A stretch of 64,000 nt of DNA, from assembly GCF_003003275.1 (NCBI RefSeq), contig NZ_PVTO01000004.1, positions 1-64,000 of the forward strand, written 5' to 3'. Below, piece after piece: positions 45,769 to 55,539 of this stretch (positions are counted from its first letter, which is position 1; each line of letters begins with the position of its first letter). The notes beneath the pieces are model-generated. The model made no database searches. It was not told where the DNA came from and saw only the letters and a program-made list of their open reading frames with translations. This stretch comes from Alkalibacterium olivapovliticus. Lineage in GTDB: Bacteria; Bacillota; Bacilli; Lactobacillales; Carnobacteriaceae_A. The position numbers and the translations under genes were made by a program.

Positions 45769-48150
45769 ATGAAAAAATCTGTTACTACAGTATTTGCCGC
45801 TTCAATGTCAGTCCTTATCGGTTTTGGTTCTGTCCAGCCCGCTTTTTCGGTTGCAGCACAAGGGAACGACGGTAATGAGTCTTCCTCTGAACCAACGCTA
45901 CATTTAGAAGCTGATTTGTTATCCGATGAAATAATATCGATTATAGTAGAAATAGAAGAAGAAGCTGTTCTCCAGGCAAGACAAAACGGTCGATTCCAAT
46001 CTGAACAGATTTTATCTCAGGAACGTGAACGAATTTTAGAAGAACTTGAATCACATGGGGCACAGGCAGAACTGAACCATGAATATGATCAGGTATTCTC
46101 CGGATTTTCAATCGATCTAGCAGAAAATGAAATTGGAAACCTTCTTATGATTGATGGCGTTAAAGCTGTATTTCCTAATCAGTTGTACGAAGCGAACGAA
46201 GAATACCATTTCAATCTTGACGATTTCTCACCAGAAATGGCTGACAGTGCTCCCTACATAGGATCAACAGAAGCATGGGATGCTGGGTTTACAGGTAAAG
46301 GGGTCACAGTGGCTGTCATCGATACAGGAGTGGATTATACTCACCCTGATTTAGCTCACGCCTTTGATATGGATAACCTTGGATGGGACTTTGTAGATAA
46401 TGACAACGATCCTCAAGAAACACTTGTCGGAGCTGTAACGGATCATGGTACTCACGTGGCAGGAACGATTGCAGCAAATGGGACACTTAAGGGCGTTGCA
46501 CCAGATGCGACTTTACTTGCTTACCGAGTACTCGGACCAGGTGGAAGTGGAACGACCGACAATGTGATTGCGGCAATTGAGCGGTCGGTTGAGGATGGAG
46601 CAGATGTGATGAATCTTTCATTAGGAGCATCAGTGAATGATCCAGACTATCCTACATCAATAGCTTTAGACACGGCTATGGGGGAAGGTGTGGTGGCTGT
46701 TACTTCAAATGGTAATTCCGGTCCGCAGAACTGGACTGTCGGTTCACCGGGAACTTCCAGAGATGCTATTTCTGTAGGCGCAACTCAATTACCTTATAAT
46801 GTTTTCAGTGCTTCAATTGAAACGACTTCTGAAAATACGTATCCTTCTGCCGACGTGATGGGGTATCCAAGTGAAGACGAATTAACTGCATTAAATGGGT
46901 CAACATCAGAATTCGTATATGCGGGCTTAGGCAGTGTTGCAGAATTTAATAATGTGGATGTTGAAGGCAAAATAGCCTTGGTTCAAAGAGGCGAATTAGC
47001 TTTTGTAGACAAAGCTCAAAATGCGGCTGATGCAGGAGCCGTTGGCGTAGTGATTTTCAACAATGTACCAGGAAGTCAGCCGGATGTACCTGGCATGGCG
47101 GTTCCTACACTGAAGGTTTCTTTAGAAGATGGCCAAAAACTGTTGTCTGACTTAGATAACGGACACAACACACTAACTGTCTCTATCGAGTTCAGTGATC
47201 AGGTTGGGGAGACGGTTGCTGATTTTTCTTCCAGAGGTCCTGTCATGGATACTTGGATGATCAAACCGGACGTAGTAGCTCCGGGTGTCAATACCTATAG
47301 TACAGTACCAAACAATGGATACGGCTCAAAATCAGGAACCAGTATGGCCGCTCCACATGTAGCAGGAGCAGCTGCTTTGATTTTGGAAGCACACCCTGAC
47401 TGGAGTGTTGATTTCGTAAAAGCATCATTAATGAATACGGCAGAGCGCCTAACAGATAGAGATGGGAATTTCTATGCTCACAATACTCAAGGAGCAGGAA
47501 GCATACGTGTACTTGATGCGATCCAAGCAGAAACATTGATCATTCCCGGAAGCCACTCATTCGGTATTTTCAATAAGCAGCGAGGAAGAGAAACACGTCG
47601 TCAAAGTTTTGAAATACACAACTTGACTAACTCAAGAAAACGTCATTCAGTAAGCTTTACTGGAAATGATGGCATCAAAGTGAATAACAGTAATAACTTG
47701 AATATCCAAGGTGGAAGATCAAATTCATTTAACTTCATGGTTCAAGTGGATGCGTCGAACATGGAAGCTGGATACAATGAAGGCACGTTTATTATCAGTG
47801 ACGGAACCAAGGCATATGAAGTCCCGACCATATTATTCATTCAGGAACCGGAATTCCCATTATTACAGTCTGTTCAGTTTGGTCTGTCAGATGGAGTACT
47901 TAATGGACTGGTTAGGGTGACGACAGATGTGGATCAATTTGCACTGCGTGTTAGAAATGCAGATACAGGAGAGTTGCTGACAGAAACAGCAGTCAGTCAA
48001 AATATTCCTCGAGGAGATCACTTCTTTGCATGGGATATGCTGATCAACGGTCAACCGCTTACTCCAGGTCGCTACCAGCTGAACCCGACGGCCACTTTAG
48101 GGGACCGTGTAACTGAACTAGAAGGCGGCGTTTTAACAATAGGCGAATAA
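45769..48150 (+). CDS. secreted subtilisin-like serine protease (S8, Vpr-like)
   Basis: 793 aa. Signal peptide (residues 1-31), I9-type propeptide (about 55-140), S8 catalytic domain with Asp in VAVIDTGVDYTHPDL (about 185), His in TDHGTHVAGTIAANG (about 227) and Ser in SGTSMAAPHVAGAAAL (about 523), an inserted PA domain (about 360-470) and a C-terminal beta domain ending with an FlgD/Fn3-like repeat (WDMLINGQPLTPGRYQL). No LPxTG or membrane anchor is seen, so it is probably released. Resembles B. subtilis Vpr. Confidence 0.94.
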   Translation: MKKSVTTVFAASMSVLIGFGSVQPAFSVAAQGNDGNESSSEPTLHLEADLLSDEIISIIVEIEEEAVLQARQNGRFQSEQILSQERERILEELESHGAQAELNHEYDQVFSGFSIDLAENEIGNLLMIDGVKAVFPNQLYEANEEYHFNLDDFSPEMADSAPYIGSTEAWDAGFTGKGVTVAVIDTGVDYTHPDLAHAFDMDNLGWDFVDNDNDPQETLVGAVTDHGTHVAGTIAANGTLKGVAPDATLLAYRVLGPGGSGTTDNVIAAIERSVEDGADVMNLSLGASVNDPDYPTSIALDTAMGEGVVAVTSNGNSGPQNWTVGSPGTSRDAISVGATQLPYNVFSASIETTSENTYPSADVMGYPSEDELTALNGSTSEFVYAGLGSVAEFNNVDVEGKIALVQRGELAFVDKAQNAADAGAVGVVIFNNVPGSQPDVPGMAVPTLKVSLEDGQKLLSDLDNGHNTLTVSIEFSDQVGETVADFSSRGPVMDTWMIKPDVVAPGVNTYSTVPNNGYGSKSGTSMAAPHVAGAAALILEAHPDWSVDFVKASLMNTAERLTDRDGNFYAHNTQGAGSIRVLDAIQAETLIIPGSHSFGIFNKQRGRETRRQSFEIHNLTNSRKRHSVSFTGNDGIKVNNSNNLNIQGGRSNSFNFMVQVDASNMEAGYNEGTFIISDGTKAYEVPTILFIQEPEFPLLQSVQFGLSDGVLNGLVRVTTDVDQFALRVRNADTGELLTETAVSQNIPRGDHFFAWDMLINGQPLTPGRYQLNPTATLGDRVTELEGGVLTIGE

Positions 48151-48164
48151 TTTAGATTAGCAGT

Positions 48165-48202
48165 AACTCAGGTGATTCTTTCGGGAATCATCTGAGTTTT
48201 TT
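48165..48202 (+). terminator. subtilase terminator
   Basis: AACTCAGGTGATTC pairs with GAATCATCTGAGTT (one mismatch), loop TTTCGG, then T-run. Confidence 0.88.
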
Positions 48203-48279
48203 GATGCATTTCAGTTGAGTTTGTGATGAATGTATCATAAACTGACTATAAGATTAAAATATTAGGAGGCGCTTTATTA

Positions 48280-48744
48280 ATGGCAACAGAGTCTGTTGAG
48301 CAATACTTGAATAATTTAGTCGCAACGCAAGGTTTATTTTATACTAAACTGCATCAGGTGCATTGGTACATCAAAGGGCCTGGTTTTTTTAAACTGCATG
48401 TCAAGCTGGAAAAATATTACGATGTTTTAACTGAACACATGGACGAAAATGCAGAAAGATTACTTCAATTAGGCGGAGAGCCATTCTCTACGCTGCAGGA
48501 ATTCATAGACCACTCGCTGATCAAAGAATCTACTGAAGATAAATATTTATCTCAGACTGAAATGCTTAAAGCGACTGTTGGAAATTTTGAAACAATAAGA
48601 GATGAATTATCTAGAGGGATAGAGCTATGTGATAATGCAAAGGATGATGTTACGGTCGATATTCTGACTGAGCAAAAAGCATATGTCGACAAAGTAATCT
48701 GGATGCTGTGGGCGTATTTAGGAAAAAATGCTTTAGGTGAATAA
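48280..48744 (+). CDS. dps: Dps-family ferritin-like protein
   Basis: 154 aa. Dps signature in helices A-B: LYTKLHQVHWYIKGPGFFKLHVKLEKYYDVLTEHMDENAERLLQLGG split over residues 18-65, with the ferroxidase His, Asp and Glu (H...H, D, E) visible. Forms a dodecamer that oxidises and stores iron and shields DNA. GGAGG precedes the ATG. Monocistronic with its own terminator. A clear PerR box was not found upstream. Confidence 0.93.
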   Translation: MATESVEQYLNNLVATQGLFYTKLHQVHWYIKGPGFFKLHVKLEKYYDVLTEHMDENAERLLQLGGEPFSTLQEFIDHSLIKESTEDKYLSQTEMLKATVGNFETIRDELSRGIELCDNAKDDVTVDILTEQKAYVDKVIWMLWAYLGKNALGE

Positions 48745-48754
48745 GTGTAAGCTG

Positions 48755-48783
48755 AAGAGTCAGTGTGAGCTGGCTCTTTTTTT
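48755..48783 (+). terminator. dps terminator
   Basis: AAGAGTCAG pairs with CTGGCTCTT (one G-U), loop TGTGAG, T-run. Confidence 0.85.
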
Positions 48784-48843
48784 ATGTAAAAAGCAGATAG
48801 TGTATGGTACTATAAGGTATATTTTTGATGAAGAGGTTTTGCT

Positions 48844-49308
48844 ATGAAGATAATCACACACAATGAAAATGAAACAAAACAGTTTGCAAAACAACTGGCG
48901 GCTTTACTTAAACCGGGAATGACCGTTTTACTGGAAGGGCAACTGGGTGCAGGCAAAACGACCTTTACAAAAGGTGTAGCTGAAAAGCTGGGGATCGAGC
49001 GGCCGATCAAGAGCCCGACCTATACGTTGATCAAAGAGTATTCAGATGGAAGTATCCCCTTATACCACATGGACCTCTATAGAATGGAAAACGCAGAAGA
49101 TGAAGAACTGGGTCTTGATGACTATTTTTATGGTGAAGGCATCACGATTGTAGAGTGGGGTTCCTTTATGCAGGATGAGTTGCCGGAAGAGTTCATCTCA
49201 ATCACTTTAAACGTAATGGACAATATGACGGATAGAGAAATCAGGTTGACTGCCAAAGGTAAACACTATATTGAACTACTGGAGCGATTAGAACATGACA
49301 ACACGTGA
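48844..49308 (+). CDS. tsaE: tRNA t6A biosynthesis ATPase TsaE
   Basis: 154-aa P-loop ATPase of the TsaBDE complex. Walker A LEGQLGAGKTTFTKGVA (about residues 31-47), PIKSPTYTLIKEY and the C-terminal GITIVEWGSFM. Usually next to tsaB (ydiB-ydiC in B. subtilis); here it is separated from tsaB by 40 kb and coupled to a GNAT gene, which it overlaps by 14 bp. AGAGG before the ATG is a moderate ribosome site. Confidence 0.95.
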   Translation: MKIITHNENETKQFAKQLAALLKPGMTVLLEGQLGAGKTTFTKGVAEKLGIERPIKSPTYTLIKEYSDGSIPLYHMDLYRMENAEDEELGLDDYFYGEGITIVEWGSFMQDELPEEFISITLNVMDNMTDREIRLTAKGKHYIELLERLEHDNT

Positions 49309-49825
49309 AGAGATGGATTGTACGGTAAGAGAAGCCATTCCTGCTGATGCTAGAGGTGTTATTGAGTTATTGAATAAAACAGCGACCCAAACAGGTTTTA
49401 TGACACAAGGGGAAGAAGGATTAAATATCACTGTAGAAGAAGAAGCTCACGAGCTGGATTCTATCTATTCATCCGAAAATAATTCTGTCATAGTAGCTCT
49501 TGTGGAGGGGAAGATTATCGGAATAGCCTCTATTAGTGCCTCATCCAAGCCTAAAATTGAACACATTGGAGAAATCGGAGTTGTTATAGACAAGGATTAC
49601 TGGGGAATGGGATTGGGTCGGTTGATGATGGAGGATATCCTGGAGTGGGCTGATGAGTCCAGCATTTTAAAGCGGCTGGAACTGAAGGTACAGCACCGGA
49701 ATGCGAGAGCCCGTGCGCTATATGAATCTCTTGGCTTTGATTTGGAGGCTATTATGAAATATGGTGTAAAAGATAACGGAGAATATTTGGACGTGTGCCT
49801 GATGAGTAAACTGATCAATCAGTAA
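49295..49825 (+). CDS. GNAT N-acetyltransferase
   Basis: 176 aa. GNAT fold with acetyl-CoA loop DKDYWGMGLGRLMMEDILEWA (about residues 98-118) and LELKVQHRNARARALYESLGFDLEAIMKYGVKD, a pattern common to YkkB/PhnO-like acetyltransferases of unknown substrate. Overlaps tsaE by 14 bp with GGAG upstream, so coupled to it. Confidence 0.88.
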   Translation: MTTREEMDCTVREAIPADARGVIELLNKTATQTGFMTQGEEGLNITVEEEAHELDSIYSSENNSVIVALVEGKIIGIASISASSKPKIEHIGEIGVVIDKDYWGMGLGRLMMEDILEWADESSILKRLELKVQHRNARARALYESLGFDLEAIMKYGVKDNGEYLDVCLMSKLINQ

Positions 49826-49863
49826 AAAGAGCTGGAATCGTCTATGACGAACCAGCTCTTTTT
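49824..49863. terminator. bidirectional terminator
   Basis: AAAAAGAGCTGG pairs with CCAGCTCTTTTT, 16-nt loop, between convergent genes. Confidence 0.93.
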
Positions 49864-49869
49864 GTTGAA

Positions 49870-50394
49870 TTATTTTACAAATCGTTTCAAAGAGGAGACA
49901 CCAAATTCTTTTTCCTGATTAAGCAAAATAGTAGCACATGCTCGTGCGTCATCTTGAGCATGGTGATGATTTAAAGGAATGCCGTAGTGAGCAGCAACAG
50001 TATTCAGCTTATTATTAGGTAAGGTTTTTAAAAGAGCCCGTGATGAGCGAACTGTACATAATGTCATAAAACGGGGAGTCTGTATATTATAATACGCCAA
50101 AGTACCCGAGAGCACGCGCTTATCGAAAGGCATATTGTGAGCAATAACCAGCTGCTCATCTGTAAAATACTGTTTCATATCTTTCCAGACTTCAGGGAAT
50201 TTAGGAGCATCAACGACATCTGATTCGCTGATTCCGTGTATTTGGGTATTTATACGATCGAACCAGGTTTCCGGCTGGATCAGAGTGTAGTATTCATCAA
50301 CAATCTCACTGTTCCTTACAATAGTCAATGCGACTGAACACGCGCTGTGTGTCTGGCGATTAGCTGTTTCAAAATCTATTGCGGTAAAATCCAT
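49870..50394 (-). CDS. DEDDh 3'-5' exonuclease (DnaQ/PolC-exo-like)
   Basis: 174 aa consisting only of an exonuclease domain. Exo I AIDFETAN (Asp, Glu at about residues 7-9), Exo II IAHNMPFDKRVL (Asp), Exo III HHHAQDDARACATI (His and Asp). Stand-alone relatives of the DNA polymerase III epsilon exonuclease; role in repair or nucleic acid degradation not determined. AGAGGG precedes the ATG. Confidence 0.9.
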   Translation of the reverse strand: MDFTAIDFETANRQTHSACSVALTIVRNSEIVDEYYTLIQPETWFDRINTQIHGISESDVVDAPKFPEVWKDMKQYFTDEQLVIAHNMPFDKRVLSGTLAYYNIQTPRFMTLCTVRSSRALLKTLPNNKLNTVAAHYGIPLNHHHAQDDARACATILLNQEKEFGVSSLKRFVK

Positions 50395-50587
50395 AGGAGA
50401 CCCTCTTTATCATTATTTAGTAAACATCTGTTTAGTATTTACAAAGTATAGCATGTTCCGCAGAACTTTCAAGAGAAGTTCAGCGAATAGATCGTCAGTA
50501 CTCCCGGATAAGGAAAGCGGGATGACTGTGAAAGCTAACAGTAAAGATATACTCATTAAGTCAGACTATTTCTGGAGGCGGTAAAAA

Positions 50588-51142
50588 ATGGACTATTATA
50601 ACAAAGAAGAGCTGATCATACGCTCAATGCTTGAAAGAGACAGTCAGATACTCGCAGAGGCATTCTCAGCTCAAGGCTGGGACAAGCCAGTATCCCTTTT
50701 TGAAAAGTATTACAGACGTCAGGAAAGCGATGAACATCTGGTGTGTATAGCTGAAGTAAAGAATCAGCTTGCAGGTTATGTTACTCTATTGCCGGAAACG
50801 TCAGCTGGTCCTTTCTCATCCCTAAAGATCCCCGAAATCGTCGATTTAAATGTACTGATGGATTATCAGATGGATGGTGTAGGGAGCGCATTGCTTTACT
50901 GTGCTGAAATGCTGGCTGGCCAGTTCAGCGATACCGTATCACTCGCAGTCGGACTGCATTACGGTTATGGTGCTGCACAAAGGTTGTATGTGAAAAAAGG
51001 CTATATTCCGGATGGCTCGGGCGTGTGGTACCAAGGAAGTCAACTGGAACAATACGCTGACTGTGTAAACGACGATGAACTAGTCCTCTATTTGAGTAAA
51101 CAGTTAGGACAGCAGGAAAATCACCACTATAATAGACTTTAA
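50588..51142 (+). CDS. GNAT N-acetyltransferase
   Basis: 184 aa. GNAT elements: IRSMLERDSQILAEAFSAQGW at the N-terminus, LNVLMDYQMDGVGSALLYCAEMLA (acetyl-CoA loop, about residues 91-114) and AVGLHYGYGAAQRLYVKKGYIPDGSG. The subgroup often annotated 'GNAT family' in lactic bacteria, substrate unknown. GGAGG precedes the ATG. Probably a single-gene unit ahead of the GH4 gene. Confidence 0.87.
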   Translation: MDYYNKEELIIRSMLERDSQILAEAFSAQGWDKPVSLFEKYYRRQESDEHLVCIAEVKNQLAGYVTLLPETSAGPFSSLKIPEIVDLNVLMDYQMDGVGSALLYCAEMLAGQFSDTVSLAVGLHYGYGAAQRLYVKKGYIPDGSGVWYQGSQLEQYADCVNDDELVLYLSKQLGQQENHHYNRL

Positions 51143-51174
51143 AGTAAGGGATTAGACCATCACAAACTAATAAA

Positions 51175-51188
51175 AGAAAGCGCTTGTC
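51175..51188 (+). promoter_or_regulatory. cre site upstream of the GH4 gene
   Basis: AGAAAGCGCTTGTC contains the strong cre core GAAAGCGCTT and matches the consensus at about 11 of 14 positions, 72 bp before the ATG. Confidence 0.55.
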
Positions 51189-51259
51189 TGTAATCAATTA
51201 CATACTTTAAGCTTGATGAGTACGGTATGGAAATTACCTAAAATCAGGAGGTTACAGAC

Positions 51260-52657
51260 ATGGCAAAAGACGGACTGAAGATCGTAACAATCGGTGGAGG
51301 ATCAAGCTACACACCTGAACTGATCGAAGGATACATCAAGAGAAAAGACTTACTGCCCATCAAAGAAATCGTTCTGGTCGATATCGAAGCAGGGAGAGAG
51401 AAACTGGATATTGTCGGCGCTATGGCAAAACGAATGGTCAAAGCAGCAGGGCTTGACTGGACGGTCACTCTGACTTTGGACAGGAAAACAGCACTAGAAG
51501 ATGCAGACTTTGTCACGACTCAATTTAGAGTAGGATTGCTTGATGCCCGGGTTAAAGATGAGCGTATTCCTTTGTCTCATGGAGTATTGGGACAAGAGAC
51601 GAACGGAGCTGGGGGCATGTTCAAAGCGTTTCGAACGATTCCTGTTATATTGGATATCATTGAAGATATGAAGGTAGCTTGTCCAGCTGCCTGGCTGGTT
51701 AATTTTACGAATCCTACCGGAATGGTGACTGAAGCAGCGATAAAACATGGGGGCTGGAAGAAAACGGTTGGATTGTGTAATGTACCGATCGGTCACCGGA
51801 AAATGGCTGCAGAAAAGCTGGCTATCCCTGAAGACGATCTGTTCTTTAAATTTGCTGGACTCAACCATTTTCACTGGCACCGTGTCTGGGATAACCAGGG
51901 GATCGAGCGCACGGAAGATGTGATCGATGCAATTTACAAACCGACGGATGAGGACCAGGAAAGTCATCTGAAAAATATCCATAATGCGAGTTTCCACTAT
52001 GAACAGATTAAGGCACTGGAAATGTTGCCCTGCGGCTACCACAGGTATTATTATGCGGAAGACGAGATGCTGAAGCATTCGATTGAGGAATTTGAAAAAG
52101 GCGAAACCCGCGCACAGGTCGTTAAGAAAACAGAAGCCAGGTTATTTGACTTGTACAAAGATCCAAAACTGGATTATAAACCTGAAGAGTTATCTCAACG
52201 TGGGGGAACACATTACAGTGACGCAGCATGTGAGATCATCGCGTCTATTCAAAATGACTTGCGGACCGAGATGGTCGTCTCTACCGAGAACAATGGAACG
52301 ATCGTCGATTTGCCTTATGACTGTGCTGTAGAGGTGTCCGGGGTGGTGACGTCTCATGGCTTTGAGCCCTATAACTGGGGAAGCTTTACACCTGAAGCAC
52401 GTGGATTAGTCCAGAGCATGAAAGGAATGGAAGAAACTGTTATCCGTGCCGCAATCGATGGAGACTATAATCGTGCACTCAGCTCGTTTATCATCAATCC
52501 ATTAGTTCCCGGTGGAAAAGTAGCGAAGGATATCCTGGATCAGCTATTATATGCTCACAAAGAACATCTGCCTCAATTTGCAGATAAAATAAAAGAAATT
52601 GAAGAGCACCAGCCTGAAACAGTCAACTATGTTGACGAGCTGATGAAGAGTAATTAA
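51260..52657 (+). CDS. 6-phospho-beta-glucosidase (GH4)
   Basis: 465 aa, NAD- and metal-dependent GH4 family: VTIGGGSSYTPELIEGYIKR at the N-terminus, GVLGQETNGAGGMFKAFRTIPV, LVNFTNPTGMVTEA, and the Cys/His metal site in VGLCNVPIGHRK. Hydrolyses phosphorylated beta-glucosides such as cellobiose-6-phosphate taken up by a PTS. No PTS genes sit beside it, so its transporter is elsewhere. AGGAGG precedes the ATG; the cre upstream fits catabolite repression. Confidence 0.92.
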   Translation: MAKDGLKIVTIGGGSSYTPELIEGYIKRKDLLPIKEIVLVDIEAGREKLDIVGAMAKRMVKAAGLDWTVTLTLDRKTALEDADFVTTQFRVGLLDARVKDERIPLSHGVLGQETNGAGGMFKAFRTIPVILDIIEDMKVACPAAWLVNFTNPTGMVTEAAIKHGGWKKTVGLCNVPIGHRKMAAEKLAIPEDDLFFKFAGLNHFHWHRVWDNQGIERTEDVIDAIYKPTDEDQESHLKNIHNASFHYEQIKALEMLPCGYHRYYYAEDEMLKHSIEEFEKGETRAQVVKKTEARLFDLYKDPKLDYKPEELSQRGGTHYSDAACEIIASIQNDLRTEMVVSTENNGTIVDLPYDCAVEVSGVVTSHGFEPYNWGSFTPEARGLVQSMKGMEETVIRAAIDGDYNRALSSFIINPLVPGGKVAKDILDQLLYAHKEHLPQFADKIKEIEEHQPETVNYVDELMKSN

Positions 52658-52658
52658 A

Positions 52659-52698
52659 AAAACAACGCCCTATTAAACAAAGGGCGTTGTTTCTTTTT
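52659..52698. terminator. bidirectional terminator
   Basis: AAACAACGCCCT pairs with AGGGCGTTGTTT, 9-nt loop, CTTTTT after it; shared by GH4 and the convergent ATPase gene. Confidence 0.92.
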
Positions 52699-52730
52699 GG
52701 TTATCAGTCAGTCATTTTTACAGCGTTACT

Positions 52731-55361
52731 TTATTTGAAAGGGAGTAATTTTTTTCTAAGTTCCATGATGATTGTTGTGCTTAAAGCTAATCCGGCAGCT
52801 ATTGCCCATTGGACTAATCCAAATGTCGCAGGAATAGAGAAGACACCTCTGATACCTGGAAGAAGAGTGACACCGTATAGCCCCAGACAGAACACAAAGG
52901 CAAGAATAACAAATTTATTCTTCAGAAATCCGGCTTCAAAACTAGTTTGAGTAATAGAACGGGCAGGGAACACCTGCAGAGTACGGGCCAGTATTAATGT
53001 AGTGAATGCCATAGCGATACTGATTTCTGCTGTATAATACTGCAATCCGATAAACTGGGAAATGATGACCGCAATACCAATCAGACTTCCTCTAAAAATA
53101 ACGGTTTGAAGCGTCTGTCCTGAGAAAATTGTTTCATCCGGATCACGCGGTTTCTGACTCATGACATTTGGTTCTTCAGGCTCAAGACCTAAAGCAATGG
53201 CTGGCAGAGAATCATTCACTAAGTTTATGAATAGTAGCTGCAGAGCAGTAAATGGGCTGACCCAGTTCATGATCAGTGCAAATAATATAGCAATGACTGC
53301 CCCAAGGTTACCTGAGAATAAATAAGCAGTGGCTTTTTTGATGTTGCTGTATATGGTACGGCCAACGGACACGGCTTTGACGATTGAAACGAAGTTATCA
53401 TCTGTCAAGATCATGGCTGAAGCATCTTTAGATACATCTGTTCCGCTACCCATGGCAATACCGATATCTGCTTGTTTTAAGGCAGGTGCATCATTAACAC
53501 CATCACCTGTCATTGCCGTAATCTGTTTTTTATTCTGCCAAGCTTTGACTATTCGAATTTTATTTTCTGGTGTGACACGGGCATAAACAGTAATTTTCTC
53601 GAGGTTTTCCATCAGTTCTTCCTCGGATAATGCATCAAGCTCCTGACCGGTAAAAGCAAGGTCTCCTTCACTTGATATATTTAAATCTCTGGCAATAGCT
53701 CGAGCAGTTGTTTTGTGGTCTCCGGTAATCATGACCGTTTTGATTCCAGCACGTGTCGCGTCTTCAACAGCATGATAGACTTCCTGACGAGGCGGATCGA
53801 TCATGGCCAGCAAGCCCACAAATATAAGATCATTTTCATCTTCAATAGAGACATCGTCAGTTTCAACCGGTTTGTAAGCGAAGGCAAGTACACGCATAGC
53901 CTGATCCGAAAAACGTTCGTTCTGATCAACTAGTTCTTTCTGTAATTCATCTGTCAGATAAACAATGTCACCATTCATTTTGATTTTAGAACAGAGAGAG
54001 AATATAACATCAGGTCCGCCTTTGACAAGCAGTCGTTTCTCCCCATCTATCTCATGTACAGTTGACATGCGTTTTCGACTTGAATCGAAAGGCAGTTCTG
54101 ACAAACGAGGGTATGTTTTTCGAACCTGGTCATAAGGGAGGCTCTGCTTGTTGCTGTATGCAATGAGCGCAACTTCAGTTGGATCACCACTTGAATCTCC
54201 CTCGTCGTTTAAGGTTGAATCGTTAGTCAAAGTGGCAATCTGCATTAGAATCTGTTCGGACTCGGTCCACTTTTGTGGATCACCTGAGAATAAATTTGAT
54301 GCTCCGTTTGGAATATAAGAATCGACAACAGTCATTTTGTTTTGAGTCAGCGTGCCCGTCTTATCGGTACAGATAACGCTAGTCGATCCTAATGTTTCAA
54401 CAGCTGGAAGTTGTCTGATGATGGCGTGCTGTTTAGCCATTTTATTCGTTCCCACGGATAAGACAATAGTGACGATAGATTGCAGAGCTTCAGGGATAGC
54501 GGCTACTGCAACGGCTACAGCGAACATAAAGGCATTCAGCAAAGGAACCGTTACATCCTCTGTGTTTCCAAGGAAAATACGGCCTGCCTGAATAGCGAAT
54601 ATCAAAACAGAGAGAAGAAGGATTGCCCAGCCTAGTTTCTTGCTGAAATGGTCCAGTTTTCGCTGCAGAGGGGTTTGTTTGTGTGAAGCACTTTGAATCA
54701 GTTGTGCCACTTTGCCCATCTCAGTTGTTTCACCTATTTCAGTCACCAGCAGGCGACCTCGACCATAAGTGACAAGTGTACCGCTGTAAACCATATTAAT
54801 CCGGTCAGCAAGCGGTGTATCTTCGGTCAAGGGAGTTGTTTTTTTATCAGATGAAACAGATTCTCCTGTCAGAGACCCTTCCTGAACCTGTAGAGATTCA
54901 GCTTCGATCAGCCGGCCGTCCGCAGGTATATTATCGCCTGCTTCGAGAATAATAATATCTCCGACAGTTATGTCTTTTGCATCAATAGATTGTGTTTTCC
55001 CATCTCTTAAAACTGTTGCATTGGGTGAAGCCATCTTTCTTAAGGATTCCAGTGAATCTTCAGCTTTTTTAGTCTGAACCACACTGAGAATTGAATTAAG
55101 GATCAGTACAGTGAAGATAATCAATGGTTCCAGTTGTTCTCCTATCAGAATTTGAATAATAGCAACAATCAGTAGAACAATAACCATAGGATCTTTAAAC
55201 GATTCGACAAAAAGTGAGAAAATAGAGCGCTGATCTTTTTGAGCTATTTCGTTCAAACCGTATGTTTCACGACGTTTAGAGACTTCTTCACTGTTCAGTC
55301 CATCAGAGGAAGAGTTCAATTCACTGATGACGTCCTCGCTTGTCTGTTTATAGTAATCCAT
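52731..55361 (-). CDS. P2-type cation-transporting ATPase (Ca2+/Mn2+ class)
   Basis: 876 aa, PMCA/SERCA-like P-type ATPase: N-terminal cation-ATPase domain, TGES in GSLTGESVS, the M4 motif AVAAIPEALQS, phosphorylation site VICTDKTGTLTQNK, GDGVNDAPALKQADIGIAMG, and a C-terminal helix bundle. The sequence alone would be called a calcium pump. The leader, however, resembles a yybP-ykoY riboswitch, which controls Mn2+ exporters such as the P-type pumps of L. lactis and pneumococcus, so Mn2+ efflux is a fair alternative (inference). AAAGGA precedes the ATG. Confidence 0.93.
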   Translation of the reverse strand: MDYYKQTSEDVISELNSSSDGLNSEEVSKRRETYGLNEIAQKDQRSIFSLFVESFKDPMVIVLLIVAIIQILIGEQLEPLIIFTVLILNSILSVVQTKKAEDSLESLRKMASPNATVLRDGKTQSIDAKDITVGDIIILEAGDNIPADGRLIEAESLQVQEGSLTGESVSSDKKTTPLTEDTPLADRINMVYSGTLVTYGRGRLLVTEIGETTEMGKVAQLIQSASHKQTPLQRKLDHFSKKLGWAILLLSVLIFAIQAGRIFLGNTEDVTVPLLNAFMFAVAVAVAAIPEALQSIVTIVLSVGTNKMAKQHAIIRQLPAVETLGSTSVICTDKTGTLTQNKMTVVDSYIPNGASNLFSGDPQKWTESEQILMQIATLTNDSTLNDEGDSSGDPTEVALIAYSNKQSLPYDQVRKTYPRLSELPFDSSRKRMSTVHEIDGEKRLLVKGGPDVIFSLCSKIKMNGDIVYLTDELQKELVDQNERFSDQAMRVLAFAYKPVETDDVSIEDENDLIFVGLLAMIDPPRQEVYHAVEDATRAGIKTVMITGDHKTTARAIARDLNISSEGDLAFTGQELDALSEEELMENLEKITVYARVTPENKIRIVKAWQNKKQITAMTGDGVNDAPALKQADIGIAMGSGTDVSKDASAMILTDDNFVSIVKAVSVGRTIYSNIKKATAYLFSGNLGAVIAILFALIMNWVSPFTALQLLFINLVNDSLPAIALGLEPEEPNVMSQKPRDPDETIFSGQTLQTVIFRGSLIGIAVIISQFIGLQYYTAEISIAMAFTTLILARTLQVFPARSITQTSFEAGFLKNKFVILAFVFCLGLYGVTLLPGIRGVFSIPATFGLVQWAIAAGLALSTTIIMELRKKLLPFK

Positions 55362-55393
55362 TTCAGTTTCCTTTCTGTTTGTCGGAATAAGAG

Positions 55394-55435
55394 ATAAAAA
55401 AAGACGTATACGGAGATTTCACTCCGTATACGTCT
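55394..55435 (-). terminator. leader terminator of the P-type ATPase gene
   Basis: On the minus strand AGACGTATACGGAG pairs with CTCCGTATACGTCT (perfect 14 bp, loop TGAAAT), followed by TTTTTTT. It lies upstream of the gene in the untranslated leader, so it acts as an attenuator. Confidence 0.92.
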
Positions 55436-55520
55436 CACAATTTAATGCAGCACCAGCAGATTAGATATCTACGATTGGTGGCACTGCAACAGAGAAATCT
55501 CTGCCTGTTACTCCCGTACA
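55427..55520 (-). promoter_or_regulatory. yybP-ykoY-like (Mn2+) riboswitch aptamer
   Basis: The minus-strand leader reads TGTACG-GGAGTAAC...TGAGA-CGTATA. The outer helix TGTACG/CGTATA encloses a GGGAGTAAC motif near the 5' side and GAGAC near the 3' side, the layout of yybP-ykoY aptamers. It contains one hairpin arm (AACAG.../CTGTT) and a longer arm (GCAGTGCCACCA with TGGTGCTGC). The aptamer is about 94 nt, typical size. Its 3' closing strand is the 5' half of the terminator stem, so metal binding would prevent termination. A covariance-model search was not possible. Confidence 0.68.
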
Positions 55521-55539
55521 ATTATTTGTTTGTAAATTT

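Noticed and set aside
50416..50440. GalR-like TTTAGTA repeats upstream of the exonuclease gene
   Set aside because: Two direct TTTAGTA copies resemble the galK site, but they are AT-rich, not inverted, and unrelated in function.
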